A DNA stretch of 64,000 bases from Anaeroglomus sp964630775 (GCA_964630775.1 CAZVYY010000019.1:10924-74923), one strand, 5' to 3'. Shown: positions 32,446 through 42,029, numbered from the stretch's first letter. The notes: generated from the sequence alone by a model not told the origin. Made by a program: numbers and translations.

Positions 32446-33879
32446 ATGGATACGCTTTTGAAACGACAATTGGATGGTCCCGGCGGAATACGGGAAATGC
32501 TGGCGATTGCGATGCCGATGGTGGTGTCCAACGCCTGTGATACGGTGATGATTTTTACCGACCGGCTGTTTTTGGCGCAACTCGGCTCTGAACAAATGGC
32601 TGCGGCTATGGGCGGCGGCCTGACCAGCTTCATGCTCACGACGTTTTTCCTGGGCCTGACCGGCTATTGCACCGCCCTGGCCGCTCAATATTTCGGGGCC
32701 GGGCGGAAAGAAAATTGTGCGAGGGTTATCACGCAGGGCTTGTTGGTCTGCCTGCTGGCCTATCCGGCGATTCTATGCTGCCGGCCGCTGGGATTGTGGC
32801 TGTTTGAACTGGTCAGGGTCTCGCCGGAGCAGCTTGCGCCGCAAAAGGTTTATTTCAACATCCTGATTTACGGAACCCTCATCGGGCTGGTTCGCAACTG
32901 TCTGAGCTGCTTTTTTTCCGGTGTGGGCAAAACTTCAGTGGTGATGTTTTCCACATTTGCCGCGATGATTGCCAATGTCGGCCTTGACTATGTCTTCATC
33001 TTCGGCAAGTTTGGATTCCCCGCCATGGGCATTGCCGGCGCCGCCTACGCCACACTGACCGGCGGGATTGTCGGCCTGAGCATCCTGGTCATATCGTATT
33101 TCATCGGGACCAACCGAGCGGAGTTTGCAGTCAATCAATCGTTCCATTTTGACTGGAACATCATGAAAAAACTGCTGCGGTACGGCTATCCGACCGGCGT
33201 TGAGTTTTTTCTGAATATGCTGGCGTTTACGATTCTGGTATTGAAATTTCACGGCATCAGCCCGACCTCCGCGGCGGCCGTCACCGTGGTCTTCAACTGG
33301 GACATGGTCTCATTCATTCCCCTGATCGGGATTCATATCGGCGTCATCAGTCTTGTTGGCCGGTACATGGGAGCCAGACAGCCCGATACAGCCCATCGCG
33401 CCACGCTGTCGGGCCTGAAACTGGCCTGGGCCTATTCATTCTGTACGCTGATGATTTTTGCCCTGCTGCCGCATTATCTGGTAGGAGTTTTTCGGCCTGC
33501 CGAAACGGACCCTGTGTTTGAACAGGCATTCCCGATGGCTGTAACGATGGTCCGGATGGCAGCACTCTATGTCATGGCCGATGCGATGATGCTGGTCTTC
33601 GGCGGGGCCTTGCGCGGGGCGGGTGACACCTTCTGGGTGATGTGTATTTCCGTCACCATGCACTGGTCGCTGGTGGGCGTGCTGGATATCGCCCTGCGGT
33701 ATTTTCACTTTACCCCGCAGTCGGCCTGGAGTATCCTGTGCATCACAATGATGCTGTTCAGCGGCGTGCTGTATTTGCGGTACCGCAGCGGCAAGTGGCG
33801 GTCCATCCAACTGGTGGGCGAGCCGCAGGAACCGCTGGTCTCTGAATTTGCCAGTTTAAACGAAACCCGTGAAGTATAA
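32446..33879 (+). CDS. MATE family multidrug / cation exporter
   Basis: This 477-residue polytopic protein has about twelve membrane helices in two similar halves, as in the MATE family that exchanges drugs or organic cations for Na+ or H+. Typical family segments include IAMPMVVSNACDTVMIFTDRLFLAQLG in the first helices, GAAYATLTGG near the middle and GVLRGAGDT-like GALRGAGDTFWVM in the second half. The C-terminus is a short soluble tail. It follows the terminator at 32315-32348, so it has its own transcript. No clear ribosome site is seen before the ATG. The substrate cannot be told from sequence. Confidence 0.9.
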   Translation: MDTLLKRQLDGPGGIREMLAIAMPMVVSNACDTVMIFTDRLFLAQLGSEQMAAAMGGGLTSFMLTTFFLGLTGYCTALAAQYFGAGRKENCARVITQGLLVCLLAYPAILCCRPLGLWLFELVRVSPEQLAPQKVYFNILIYGTLIGLVRNCLSCFFSGVGKTSVVMFSTFAAMIANVGLDYVFIFGKFGFPAMGIAGAAYATLTGGIVGLSILVISYFIGTNRAEFAVNQSFHFDWNIMKKLLRYGYPTGVEFFLNMLAFTILVLKFHGISPTSAAAVTVVFNWDMVSFIPLIGIHIGVISLVGRYMGARQPDTAHRATLSGLKLAWAYSFCTLMIFALLPHYLVGVFRPAETDPVFEQAFPMAVTMVRMAALYVMADAMMLVFGGALRGAGDTFWVMCISVTMHWSLVGVLDIALRYFHFTPQSAWSILCITMMLFSGVLYLRYRSGKWRSIQLVGEPQEPLVSEFASLNETREV

Positions 33880-33937
33880 TCTCATGTAACGACATTTATC
33901 AGCTAACCGGATATCGATATAGACGGGAGATTAAACC

Positions 33938-34933
33938 ATGAATCCAAAGCGGTATGAATCGATGATCTATCGTGCCTGCGGAAAAAGCGGCCTCAAGCTG
34001 CCATTAATCTCCCTGGGACTGTGGCAGAATTTCGGGGAGCAGGACAGTTTTGACACCGCCCGGGCGATGATTTTGACTTCCTTCGACGCCGGCATCACCC
34101 ATTTTGACCTGGCCAACAATTATGGCCCCCCGCCTGGAGCGGCAGAACGCTGCTTCGGCAATATCCTGCTGACGGATTTATCGGGATATCGCGATGAACT
34201 GATCATTTCGACCAAAGCGGGGCATCTGATGTGGCCGGGGCCTTATGGCGACGGCGGCAGCCGAAAATACGTCCTGTCAAGCCTGGACCAGTCGCTGAAG
34301 CGAATGAAGCTTGATTATGTGGATATTTTTTATTCACATCGGGTGGATCCGGCCACCCCCATGGAAGAAACACTGACTGCCCTTGCGGATGCGGTGCGAA
34401 TGGGCAAGGCTTTATATGCGGGGATTTCCAAATACCCGCCGAATCTGACCCGTAAGGCCGCCGAGTTCCTGCGACGACTGAACTGCCCGTTCATTATCCA
34501 TCAGCCCCGACACTCCATGCTGGTACGTAATCCAGACGCCCAGACCTTATTTGAAACGCTGGATGAGCTGGGACTGGGCTGCATTGTTTTTTCCCCGCTG
34601 GCCCAGGGTCTTTTGACCAACAAATACCTCAACGGCTCCATCCCCGCCGATTCTCGCGCTGGAAAGCAAAACGAGTTCCTGAAACCGGAGATGATTACCC
34701 CGCAGCTTGTGAAACAATTGAATGATTTAAATCGTATTGCTCAGAGACGGGGGCAAAGTTTGTCTCAGATGGCAATAAGCTGGTTATTATCCGATAAGCG
34801 TATTACCTCGGTCGTCATTGGGGCAAGCCGGGTTGAACAGATTCAGGATAACCTGAAGGCGATAAATAACATCGAGTTTACGGATCAGGAGTTATCCGAT
34901 ATAGACGCTATTGTTGCCCGGAAAAGTGTTTAA
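33938..34933 (+). CDS. Aldo/keto reductase, YghZ-like
   Basis: This 331-residue NADPH-dependent reductase has the catalytic tetrad of the superfamily in order: Asp in THFDLANNYG with the Tyr four residues on, Lys in ISTKAG and His in FYSHRVD. The C-terminal cofactor-binding SVVIGASRVEQIQDNL is complete. LANNYGPPPGAAERCFG places it with the YghZ / beta-subunit-like group that reduces methylglyoxal and L-glyceraldehyde-3-phosphate in Escherichia coli. GGGAG precedes the ATG. It is a single gene with a 58-base gap after the MATE gene. Confidence 0.92.
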   Translation: MNPKRYESMIYRACGKSGLKLPLISLGLWQNFGEQDSFDTARAMILTSFDAGITHFDLANNYGPPPGAAERCFGNILLTDLSGYRDELIISTKAGHLMWPGPYGDGGSRKYVLSSLDQSLKRMKLDYVDIFYSHRVDPATPMEETLTALADAVRMGKALYAGISKYPPNLTRKAAEFLRRLNCPFIIHQPRHSMLVRNPDAQTLFETLDELGLGCIVFSPLAQGLLTNKYLNGSIPADSRAGKQNEFLKPEMITPQLVKQLNDLNRIAQRRGQSLSQMAISWLLSDKRITSVVIGASRVEQIQDNLKAINNIEFTDQELSDIDAIVARKSV

Positions 34934-35033
34934 TGCGACTATTTCCGGCCATCGGGTTTATTTTGTAACCATAGACCCTGCCGGGGCATTTTATATAAAG
35001 ACCCCCTGCCGCAGTGAATAGAGTCATAAATGC

Positions 35034-35061
35034 TTGACCTTTGGCGGGTTTATGTTAAAAT
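35034..35061 (+). promoter_or_regulatory. tatA: tatA promoter
   Basis: TTGACC, a 16-base spacer and TAAAAT lie 45 bases before the tatA ATG. Each box matches five of six consensus bases. Confidence 0.52.
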
Positions 35062-35105
35062 TAACAAGTGAAATAAATAACAAATAATCGGAAAGGATCG
35101 TTTCG

Positions 35106-35348
35106 ATGACCAATATGCTTGCTTTCATGGGTCTTCCTCAAGGTGCTGAATGGATATTGATTGCTCTGGTGGCGCTGTTGATTTTTGGTCGGCGTCTGCC
35201 GGAAATCGCCCGCGGTCTGGGCAAAAGCATCACCGAGTTCAAAAAGGGTATCAAAGAATCCGAGAATGAAATTAGCCGGGCCTTGGATGAATCGGATAAA
35301 CAAGCCGACAAGCAGATTGCCGAAGAAAAAAAGCAGAATAACGGTTAG
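35106..35348 (+). CDS. tatA: Twin-arginine translocase subunit TatA
   Basis: This 80-residue protein has the TatA/E layout: an N-terminal membrane helix (about residues 14-26), the FGRRLPEIARGLGKSI hinge and amphipathic helix, then an acidic-basic tail. It would form the pore ring that lets folded twin-arginine proteins cross the membrane with TatC. AAAGGA stands 11 bases before the ATG. The stop codon overlaps that of the convergent tatC by 3-4 bases. No tatB is apparent, so a minimal TatAC system is likely. Confidence 0.92.
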   Translation: MTNMLAFMGLPQGAEWILIALVALLIFGRRLPEIARGLGKSITEFKKGIKESENEISRALDESDKQADKQIAEEKKQNNG

Positions 35349-36151
35349 GATTGCTTTTCCGGTTCCGGAAACATAACTTCGGGCTGTTTAGCCCCTTTCC
35401 TTTTCATACTGCAATAAAACAGACTGCCTTCATAGAGAATATATAATGGAATGGCAAGGGCAGTCTGCGTAATCATGTCGGCCGAAGGGGTTACCATGGC
35501 CGCAACAACAAATACACCCAAAAGCACATATTTACGGTTTTCTTTGAGGGTTTTAAGGGAAATCAGGCCCAGACTCTCCGCAAATATGATGATAATCGGC
35601 ATTTGGAATGCCAGACCGAAAATCAGAGATAACATCAGTATCAAATTGACATAGTCACCAATATGCGGATTATATTCGAGGTATTCAATTCCCAGATTGA
35701 ATGTGATGAAAAACTTCATCGTCATCGGGGCAATCACAAAGATAAAGAACAGTGTCCCGGTAATGAATAATCCTGCAGAAAATGGTACAACTTTATAAAC
35801 GAATCGCTTCTCTTTTTTGTACAAACCCGCCGAAATAAACGACCATAGCTGATAAAATAACCAGGGCGAGGAAATCAGCATCGCCAGAACAATAACGGCT
35901 TTGATATAAACCATAAAAGGTTCTGCAACCGTGATAGCTTGAATATGACTTGTATTCAGCCCAGCCTGCCTGACCGCGTTCTCGAAGGGTATCATCAGGG
36001 CCTGAACAAATCGATGACCAATAAAAAAAGAGAGCACTAAGGCTGCTGCAAAACCCGTCAGGGCAAGGATTAACCGTGCGCGGAGTTCCTCCAGATGGTC
36101 CCCGAGGCTCATCGAATGCAATTGTTCTTCATCTATTTCTTGTCGCACCAT
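35345..36151 (-). CDS. tatC: Sec-independent translocase TatC
   Basis: This 268-residue receptor for twin-arginine signal peptides has six membrane helices. Diagnostic segments are HLEELRARL (residues 19-27) with the signal-peptide-binding Glu, EPFMVYIKA in the first periplasmic loop region, PWLFYQLWSFISAGLYKKEKR and FGLAFQMPIIIIF. VVAAMVTPSADMITQ is typical of the fifth helix. AAAGGT precedes the ATG. It faces tatA tail to tail rather than sharing its operon, which is uncommon. Confidence 0.95.
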   Translation of the reverse strand: MVRQEIDEEQLHSMSLGDHLEELRARLILALTGFAAALVLSFFIGHRFVQALMIPFENAVRQAGLNTSHIQAITVAEPFMVYIKAVIVLAMLISSPWLFYQLWSFISAGLYKKEKRFVYKVVPFSAGLFITGTLFFIFVIAPMTMKFFITFNLGIEYLEYNPHIGDYVNLILMLSLIFGLAFQMPIIIIFAESLGLISLKTLKENRKYVLLGVFVVAAMVTPSADMITQTALAIPLYILYEGSLFYCSMKRKGAKQPEVMFPEPEKQS

Positions 36152-36562
36152 ATCGCTTACCTTTAGAACAGGCCTGTCTATAAAGGCCTTAGTGTACGTG
36201 AAAATTCGGTATTCTGCAATGACTTTTATTTGTTCTGTTTGTCACAAATATTAATGGTCTTCTTGCATCTACAATCGGTACATGTACCGATTTACACACT
36301 TAAAATGTGTATTATAAATTCAACACAACAATATTATGAGACTGTTTTATTTATGCAACTGATTTCACAATTTCTGCAAACATAAGTATTTTTACTTATA
36401 TCTGTTTTTTCTCGGACGGTAACAATATTTCCCGTTTTATTTTAACTCGTTGTCTTTTTATTCAGATATACACGTTGCTTCAATAGCGACACCGTATTTG
36501 CCGTCTGTTCAGGTGCAGAGGTAAATTTTGACAAAGAACTGTAAACGATGAAAGGGAAAAAA
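36152..36562. other. AT-rich intergenic region between tatC and the chemoreceptor gene
   Basis: About 410 bases separate the divergent tatC and chemoreceptor genes. The only structured element seen is the 20 bp palindrome at 36273-36292. No coding frame of interest or clear sigma-70 promoter was found. Confidence 0.5.
36273..36292. promoter_or_regulatory. 20 bp perfect palindrome, probable operator
   Basis: AATCGGTACATGTACCGATT is a perfect 20-base inverted repeat without spacer, in AT-rich DNA 141 bases from tatC and 270 bases from the chemoreceptor. Its length and symmetry fit a dimeric regulator binding site. Which gene it serves is not shown. Confidence 0.55.
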
Positions 36563-38500
36563 ATGAAAGCAATGAAACTGTCATCGAAGTTGTGGGCAGG
36601 TTTTGGGCTGATGGTAGCCATTTCCGCTATTTTGGGAATTGTGGGATGGAGATCGCTGAGCCAGGTCCGTTCCATCGCTCAGTTGGATGAACAGGCAAAA
36701 ACGGTCCTTGAGCAAATGACACAGTGTGAAAAACTGCAAAAGGATTTTGCAATCTATAAATTTGATAAAGTCGAAGGCGATAAAACAGCGGCAGATCTGT
36801 GGCAGGACAAGTTTAAGTCATTTTCGGAAACTCTGTCACAGACAGCATCCAACAGCCAGCTTGACGGAGAAGCCCGACAAAAAATGGAATCGGCCAAAGG
36901 AGAACTGGCGACGTATAAAACCACATTCGAGTCCTATGTGGCAGCCCAAAAGAACAAGGACCAGGGATTTGCCGACTGGGGCAAGATCGGCTGGGATATC
37001 AATCAAAATATCAATGAGGCCCATGACAAGGTCATTCAGCCGGCTACCAACAAGGCCAAAAACGAAAACAGCCTCGAAGGCCTGGCAAAATGGAACAACC
37101 TGTCCACCCAGCTTCAGGAAGACATTGTTCAGAATTTCCTGATGGCGCGCATCACGGCAATTTACCTGGTCGCCACCAATGCCGATGCCCAGTGGGAAGC
37201 CTATCAGAAACAACAGGCTAAATTGAATGACGCACTGGCTGCCTGGAAGCAGCAGGTCAGCGATATTCCGGAACTGGCCCAATCGGCCCAGAAACTGGGC
37301 GAGCATCTTGCTTTATATCAGCAGGCGGGAAAAACGTTCTATGAGGGTATTCTGACCCAGCGCGAGTCAATCCAGTCCCTGCGTAATATCGCAATCAAAA
37401 TCGCCGGCGATGTCACCTTTGTCAGTGAACATCTGAATCAAACCATGAACCAGGTCATTGCCACCAGCAATGTTATTTTTGTCGGCTTCGCGGCCTCCGG
37501 CATTCTGGCCGGCATTCTGCTGGCGTTCCTGATTACCCGCAGCATCGTCAAGCCCATCAACCGTTCAATTCAGAGCCTCAACGAGGCCTCCGATCAGGTC
37601 GCTTCGGCATCCACGCAGATTTCTTCGGCCTCGCAGTCTCTGGCCCAGGGTGCTACCGAACAGGCGGCGGGTCTGGAAGAAACCTCCTCCAGTCTGGAGG
37701 AAATGGCGTCGATGACCAAACAGAACGCCGATAACGCCACGCAGGCCAATACCCTGGCCTTTGAAGCCCGCAAGGCAGCCGATAACGGCGCCGAAGCCAT
37801 GGGCCGGATGACCCAGGCAATCAATGACATTCAGAAAAGCTCCGACGAGACAGCCAAGATTATCAAGGTGATTGATGAAATCGCTTTCCAGACCAACCTG
37901 CTGGCGCTGAATGCCGCCGTGGAAGCTGCTCGTGCCGGTGAAGCGGGCAAGGGTTTTGCCGTCGTTGCCGAAGAAGTACGCAACCTGGCCATGCGGTCGG
38001 CGGAAGCAGCCAAGAATACGGCCCGGATGATCGAAGAGTCCGTCAATAATTCCCGCAACGGCGTCCAGATTTCCGGACAGGTCAAGGCGGCACTGGATGA
38101 AATCGTTCAGGGTATCAGCAAGACCACCGACCTGGTCGGCGAAATTGCTGCGGCCAGCAAGGAACAGGCCCAGGGTATCGACCAGATTAACACGGCTGTC
38201 TCTCAGATGGATAAAGTGACTCAGCAGAACGCCGCCAACGCCGAAGAATCGGCCAGCGCCTCGGAAGAATTGAATGCCCAGGCTTTCTCGATGAAGGAAA
38301 TCGTGGCCAGCCTCGATGGATTGATCAACGGAACCAACCATCAGATTCAATCATCCGCACCCGCACGCAAGGCCCCAGCCGGACGCAAATCGCGTGAATT
38401 GTCATTGACCGACAAGACCTTCCATGCAATTGCCGATGGCGGCAATCAGGGTCACACTATCCAGACCACGCATAAGGATTTTGCGGATTTCAACAGCTAA
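36563..38500 (+). CDS. Methyl-accepting chemotaxis protein
   Basis: This transmembrane chemoreceptor of about 645 residues has an N-terminal helix (about residues 6-28), an all-helical ligand domain of some 260 residues, a second membrane helix (VIFVGFAASGILAGILLAFLIT) and a signalling coiled coil. The hairpin tip that contacts CheA and CheW is intact (EIAFQTNLLALNAAVEAARAG), and LEETSSSLEEM resembles a methylation helix. The tail is Lys- and Arg-rich without a CheB/R pentapeptide. The ATG at 36563 is chosen because AAAGGG lies 6 bases upstream; an ATG at 36548 adds five residues but has no ribosome site. No other chemotaxis gene is nearby. Confidence 0.92.
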   Translation: MKAMKLSSKLWAGFGLMVAISAILGIVGWRSLSQVRSIAQLDEQAKTVLEQMTQCEKLQKDFAIYKFDKVEGDKTAADLWQDKFKSFSETLSQTASNSQLDGEARQKMESAKGELATYKTTFESYVAAQKNKDQGFADWGKIGWDINQNINEAHDKVIQPATNKAKNENSLEGLAKWNNLSTQLQEDIVQNFLMARITAIYLVATNADAQWEAYQKQQAKLNDALAAWKQQVSDIPELAQSAQKLGEHLALYQQAGKTFYEGILTQRESIQSLRNIAIKIAGDVTFVSEHLNQTMNQVIATSNVIFVGFAASGILAGILLAFLITRSIVKPINRSIQSLNEASDQVASASTQISSASQSLAQGATEQAAGLEETSSSLEEMASMTKQNADNATQANTLAFEARKAADNGAEAMGRMTQAINDIQKSSDETAKIIKVIDEIAFQTNLLALNAAVEAARAGEAGKGFAVVAEEVRNLAMRSAEAAKNTARMIEESVNNSRNGVQISGQVKAALDEIVQGISKTTDLVGEIAAASKEQAQGIDQINTAVSQMDKVTQQNAANAEESASASEELNAQAFSMKEIVASLDGLINGTNHQIQSSAPARKAPAGRKSRELSLTDKTFHAIADGGNQGHTIQTTHKDFADFNS

Positions 38501-38521
38501 TCTTTAGCTGTATTCCATATC

Positions 38522-38552
38522 AAAGGCCGTGTTGACCAAGCCGGCCTTTTTT
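38522..38552. terminator. Terminator between the convergent chemoreceptor and rtcB genes
   Basis: An 8 bp stem (AAAGGCCG / CGGCCTTT) with a 12-base loop is followed by a T run on the plus strand and preceded by three A, so it mainly serves the chemoreceptor gene and may work weakly in the other direction. Confidence 0.75.
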
Positions 38553-38563
38553 ATTGCGCCGGA

Positions 38564-39994
38564 TTATCCCTTGACACAGATCAGCGGAACGAGTTTAGCC
38601 ACTTTGGTCGCCAGGCCCGCAGCATGAGAGACCTCGACAACCTCGCTGACATCTTTATAAGCACCCGGGGCTTCTTCAGCCAGTCCGCGGACAGACGCCG
38701 AACGTATCAGGATGCCCTGCTGTTCGAGCTTGCGGGCAACGTCTTTTCCATGCCATTGTTTGGTGGCTGCGGTACGGCTCATCTGCCGTCCGGCCCCGTG
38801 GCAGGATGAACCCAGCGACAGAGATTCGCTCTGGGGTCCGCCAACAAGGATATAGGAAGCCGTTCCCATCGTACCGCCGATCAGCACGGGCTGGCCGATG
38901 GTGCGGTATTCCTCCGGCAGGTCGGGGCTTCCCGGACCGAAGGCTCGTGTGGCTCCCTTGCGATGGACAAAGACTTTTTTCTTTTTGCCGTCAATACTGT
39001 GCTCCTCTTCCTGGCAGGTATTGTGCGACACGTCGTAAAGCAATTGAATATCGGCCTGGGGCAAAATCTCAGCCATCGCCTCACGGACCAGGTGGGTCAG
39101 AATTTGTCGATTAGCCAGTGCACAATTGATGCCGGACCGCATGGCGGCCAGATAACTTCTGCCAACCTGGGAATCCAGGGGGGCACAGGCCAGTTCACGC
39201 TCGGGCAGTTCAAGCCCTGCGGACTTGGCAGCCAGGGTCATCTGCTTGAGATAGTCGGTGCCGATCTGATGGCCCAGACCTCGGGAGCCGCAATGGATGC
39301 TGATTTTAATATCCCCCAATTCGATTCCAAAGGCTTTGGCGACCGGCTCATCGTAAATCTCAATCACCTGCTGAACCTCAAGGTAGTGATTGCCGGAACC
39401 GAGCGTGCCCATTTCCTCTTCCTGCCGTTTTTTGGCTTCTTTGGATACATAGGCCGGGTCGGCTCCTCGCATCCTGCCGCCGGATTCGATAAACCGCAGG
39501 TCACGGGGTATTCCAAATCCCTGTTCGACCGCCCAGGCTGCCCCGCCGGTGAGCACCTCATCGAGCTTTTGCGGAGTCAACTTGAGTTTGCCGGTACTGC
39601 CGACGCCGGCCGGGATGCGACCAAACAGCTTATCGGCGATGTCGGCTTTGCGGTGTTCGATATCCTTTAGTTTAAGGCCTGTATGCAGGGTGCGCACACC
39701 GCAGGCAATGTCAAATCCCACACCGCCGGCAGAAATAATCCCATCCTGACCCGGATCAAACGCCCCGACTCCGCCGATACAGAAGCCATAACCCCAGTGG
39801 GCATCGGGCATAGCAAAGGATGCAGCGACAATACCCGGCAAAGACGCGACGTTGCGAATCTGTTCGGCGACTTTGTTATCCATCTCGGCAATCAGCGCCT
39901 CAGAGGCATAGATAATGCCATCGACACGCATCTTGCCGCTTCGCTCCAGAAGCCATTTATAGTCGGAACGCTGTTTGACTAATTTTCGATCCAT
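38564..39994 (-). CDS. rtcB: RNA-splicing ligase RtcB
   Basis: This 476-residue GTP-dependent ligase joins 2',3'-cyclic phosphate or 3'-phosphate RNA ends to 5'-hydroxyl ends. Visible motifs are PDAHWGYGFCIGG and GGVGFDIACGVR (metal-binding Asp and Cys), GSGNHYLEVQ, IHCGSRGLGHQIG and the guanylylation site SCHGAGRQMSRTAA. The C-terminus ends LVPLICVKG as is usual. The ATG at 39994 is chosen over the GTG at 40000 because AGGAAGG is then at proper distance. The cofactor archease is encoded 44 bases upstream on the same strand, so the pair forms an RNA repair operon. No rtcA or rtcR is present. Confidence 0.94.
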   Translation of the reverse strand: MDRKLVKQRSDYKWLLERSGKMRVDGIIYASEALIAEMDNKVAEQIRNVASLPGIVAASFAMPDAHWGYGFCIGGVGAFDPGQDGIISAGGVGFDIACGVRTLHTGLKLKDIEHRKADIADKLFGRIPAGVGSTGKLKLTPQKLDEVLTGGAAWAVEQGFGIPRDLRFIESGGRMRGADPAYVSKEAKKRQEEEMGTLGSGNHYLEVQQVIEIYDEPVAKAFGIELGDIKISIHCGSRGLGHQIGTDYLKQMTLAAKSAGLELPERELACAPLDSQVGRSYLAAMRSGINCALANRQILTHLVREAMAEILPQADIQLLYDVSHNTCQEEEHSIDGKKKKVFVHRKGATRAFGPGSPDLPEEYRTIGQPVLIGGTMGTASYILVGGPQSESLSLGSSCHGAGRQMSRTAATKQWHGKDVARKLEQQGILIRSASVRGLAEEAPGAYKDVSEVVEVSHAAGLATKVAKLVPLICVKG

Positions 39995-40038
39995 AGGCAC
40001 CCTTCCTTATCACTTATTTCCTCGTCAGGAATAAGGAC

Positions 40039-40449
40039 TCAAACATCCACCACACATTGAGCAATCCATTGGCCCTCGCTGGTTTTGACGACTTTGAGTT
40101 CCATATAGGTCGCAGCTTTGACTTCAACAGCGGTCTGATGCCGGGCCGGATCGGCTTTTTCTCCCCAGGCGACGGCGGACAGGGTTTCTCCATCGATGTG
40201 TACACGGAATTTGCTGAACAGCATCTTGCGGACGTCCATTTCATAAATCAGCGCATTGAGCCAGTCAGCCAGCAAAATATCCGGTTCCGGGGCATCGCAG
40301 CGGATTTCGACGGCTGTCTTCGGCACCACCTTGCCGGGATCACAGATCACCGCCATCAGGGCGAATGCGGCATCTTCAAATGCTTCCTCAATAGTCGCAG
40401 CCGTACCCCGCACACCAATATCGGCCAGATGATGGAAATGTTCCCACAT
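40039..40449 (-). CDS. Archease, RtcB activating cofactor
   Basis: This 136-residue protein helps RtcB turn over its guanylylated form. The family signature is clear: HHLADIGVRGTAATIEEAFEDAAFALMAV at the N-terminus, with the metal-binding Asp in ADIG, then LADWLNALIYEMDVRKMLFSKF and a C-terminal VKAATYMELKVV. Length is normal for the family. It stands immediately upstream of rtcB on the same strand. Confidence 0.93.
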   Translation of the reverse strand: MWEHFHHLADIGVRGTAATIEEAFEDAAFALMAVICDPGKVVPKTAVEIRCDAPEPDILLADWLNALIYEMDVRKMLFSKFRVHIDGETLSAVAWGEKADPARHQTAVEVKAATYMELKVVKTSEGQWIAQCVVDV

Positions 40450-40516
40450 CGGTAACGCTCAAATCAAGTCTGATTATCCGTTTCGTCTTCCGAAATAAAC
40501 TGACGGAATACAGAAA

Positions 40517-41968
40517 TTAGTAGCGATAATGGTCCGGCTTATACGGCCCTTCCGCAGACACGCCCAGATAACCGGCCTGCCGTTTGGTCAATTTTGTGAT
40601 TTTTCCGCCAAGGGCCTCAACATGCATCCGGGCGACTTCTTCGTCCAGTTTTTTCTGCAGGGTATAGACGCCGGGTTTGAGTTTTTCGGTCGCAAGCCAT
40701 ATCTGGGCAAGACTCTGATTGGTGAAACTATTGCTCATCACAAAGCTCGGATGACCCATGGCACAGCCCAGGTTGACCAGGCGGCCTTCGGCCAGCACGA
40801 TAATCGACCGGCGCGACTGGAGCGTCCATTTATCGACCTGCGGTTTGATCGTCAGCTTTTTGCATTTTTTATTGTTTTCGAGATACGACATTTCGATTTC
40901 GCTGTCAAAGTGACCGATGTTGCAGACAATGGCTTCGTCCTTCATCTGTTCCATGTGTTTGCCGGTAATGACATCGCAGCAGCCCGTGGCGGTAACAAAG
41001 ATATCCCCCATCGAGGCGGCTTCATCCATGGTGGTAACTTCGTAACCCTCCATCATTGCCTGCAGGGCGCAGATGGGATCAATTTCGGTAACCAGGACAC
41101 GAGCGCCGAATCCCCGCATGGAATGAGCACAGCCTTTGCCCACGTCGCCGTAACCGCAAACAACCACCACTTTGCCGGCCACCATCACATCGGTTGCCCG
41201 CTTGATGCCGTCGGCCAGTGATTCGCGGCATCCATAGAGATTATCAAACTTGCTTTTAGTCACTGAGTCATTGACATTGATGGCCGGGAAAGGCAGTTCC
41301 CCTGCTTCAGCAAGCTGGTAGAGCCGATGGACGCCGGTGGTCGTCTCTTCCGACACACCCCGCAGTTTCTTGGCAATAGTGGTCCACTTTTTCGGTGACG
41401 TTTTCAACCCAGCCGCCAGACGGTCAAGAATAATCTGGAATTCCTTGTTATCAGACTTCTTTTTGAGCAGCGACGGGTTCTTTTCGACTTTCATACCCTG
41501 AATGACCATCAGTGTCGCATCGCCGCCGTCATCCACAATCATATCCGGGCCTGAGCCGTCCGGCCAGGTCAGGGCCTGCTCGGTACACCACCAGTAATCC
41601 TCCAGCGTCTCGCCCTTCCAGGCAAAGACCGCCGTCCGGCCTGCGGCAGCAATCGCCGCGGCAGCATGGTCCTGGGTCGAAAAGATATTGCAGGACGCCC
41701 AGCGGACATCAGCACCAAGGACTTCCAGCGTCTCAATCAGCATCGCGGTCTGAATGGTCATGTGCAGGCTGCCGGCCACCTTTAAACCCTTAAGCGGCTT
41801 GATTTTGCCGTATTTTTTACGAACTGCCATCAGGCCGGGCATTTCCTTTTCGGCAAGCTGCATCTCGCGCCGACCCCACTGGGCCAAACTAATATCTTTA
41901 ACCTTAAATGGTAAAGCAAGATCCAGTTCCTGGACATGTTTTGATGCCGCATTTTTTATTGACTTCAT
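40517..41968 (-). CDS. ahcY: Adenosylhomocysteinase
   Basis: This 483-residue NAD-dependent enzyme splits S-adenosylhomocysteine into adenosine and homocysteine and so relieves inhibition of methyltransferases. Signatures are SLHMTIQTAMLIETL, SCNIFSTQDHAAAA, INVNDSVTKSKFDNLYGCRESL, the Rossmann loop VVCGYGDVGKGCA and the C-terminal GPYKPDHYRY. An extra segment of about 40 residues (MKVEKNPSLLKKKSDNKEFQ region) is the insertion found in the longer bacterial forms. It follows the Na/Pi transporter genes and is preceded by a long inverted repeat (42030-42094). Confidence 0.95.
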   Translation of the reverse strand: MKSIKNAASKHVQELDLALPFKVKDISLAQWGRREMQLAEKEMPGLMAVRKKYGKIKPLKGLKVAGSLHMTIQTAMLIETLEVLGADVRWASCNIFSTQDHAAAAIAAAGRTAVFAWKGETLEDYWWCTEQALTWPDGSGPDMIVDDGGDATLMVIQGMKVEKNPSLLKKKSDNKEFQIILDRLAAGLKTSPKKWTTIAKKLRGVSEETTTGVHRLYQLAEAGELPFPAINVNDSVTKSKFDNLYGCRESLADGIKRATDVMVAGKVVVVCGYGDVGKGCAHSMRGFGARVLVTEIDPICALQAMMEGYEVTTMDEAASMGDIFVTATGCCDVITGKHMEQMKDEAIVCNIGHFDSEIEMSYLENNKKCKKLTIKPQVDKWTLQSRRSIIVLAEGRLVNLGCAMGHPSFVMSNSFTNQSLAQIWLATEKLKPGVYTLQKKLDEEVARMHVEALGGKITKLTKRQAGYLGVSAEGPYKPDHYRY

Positions 41969-42029
41969 GATTTTTCCTTATATTTCGGAGTAAAGATTAT
42001 ATTTTCAGGTTCATAGTATATAGAAAATA

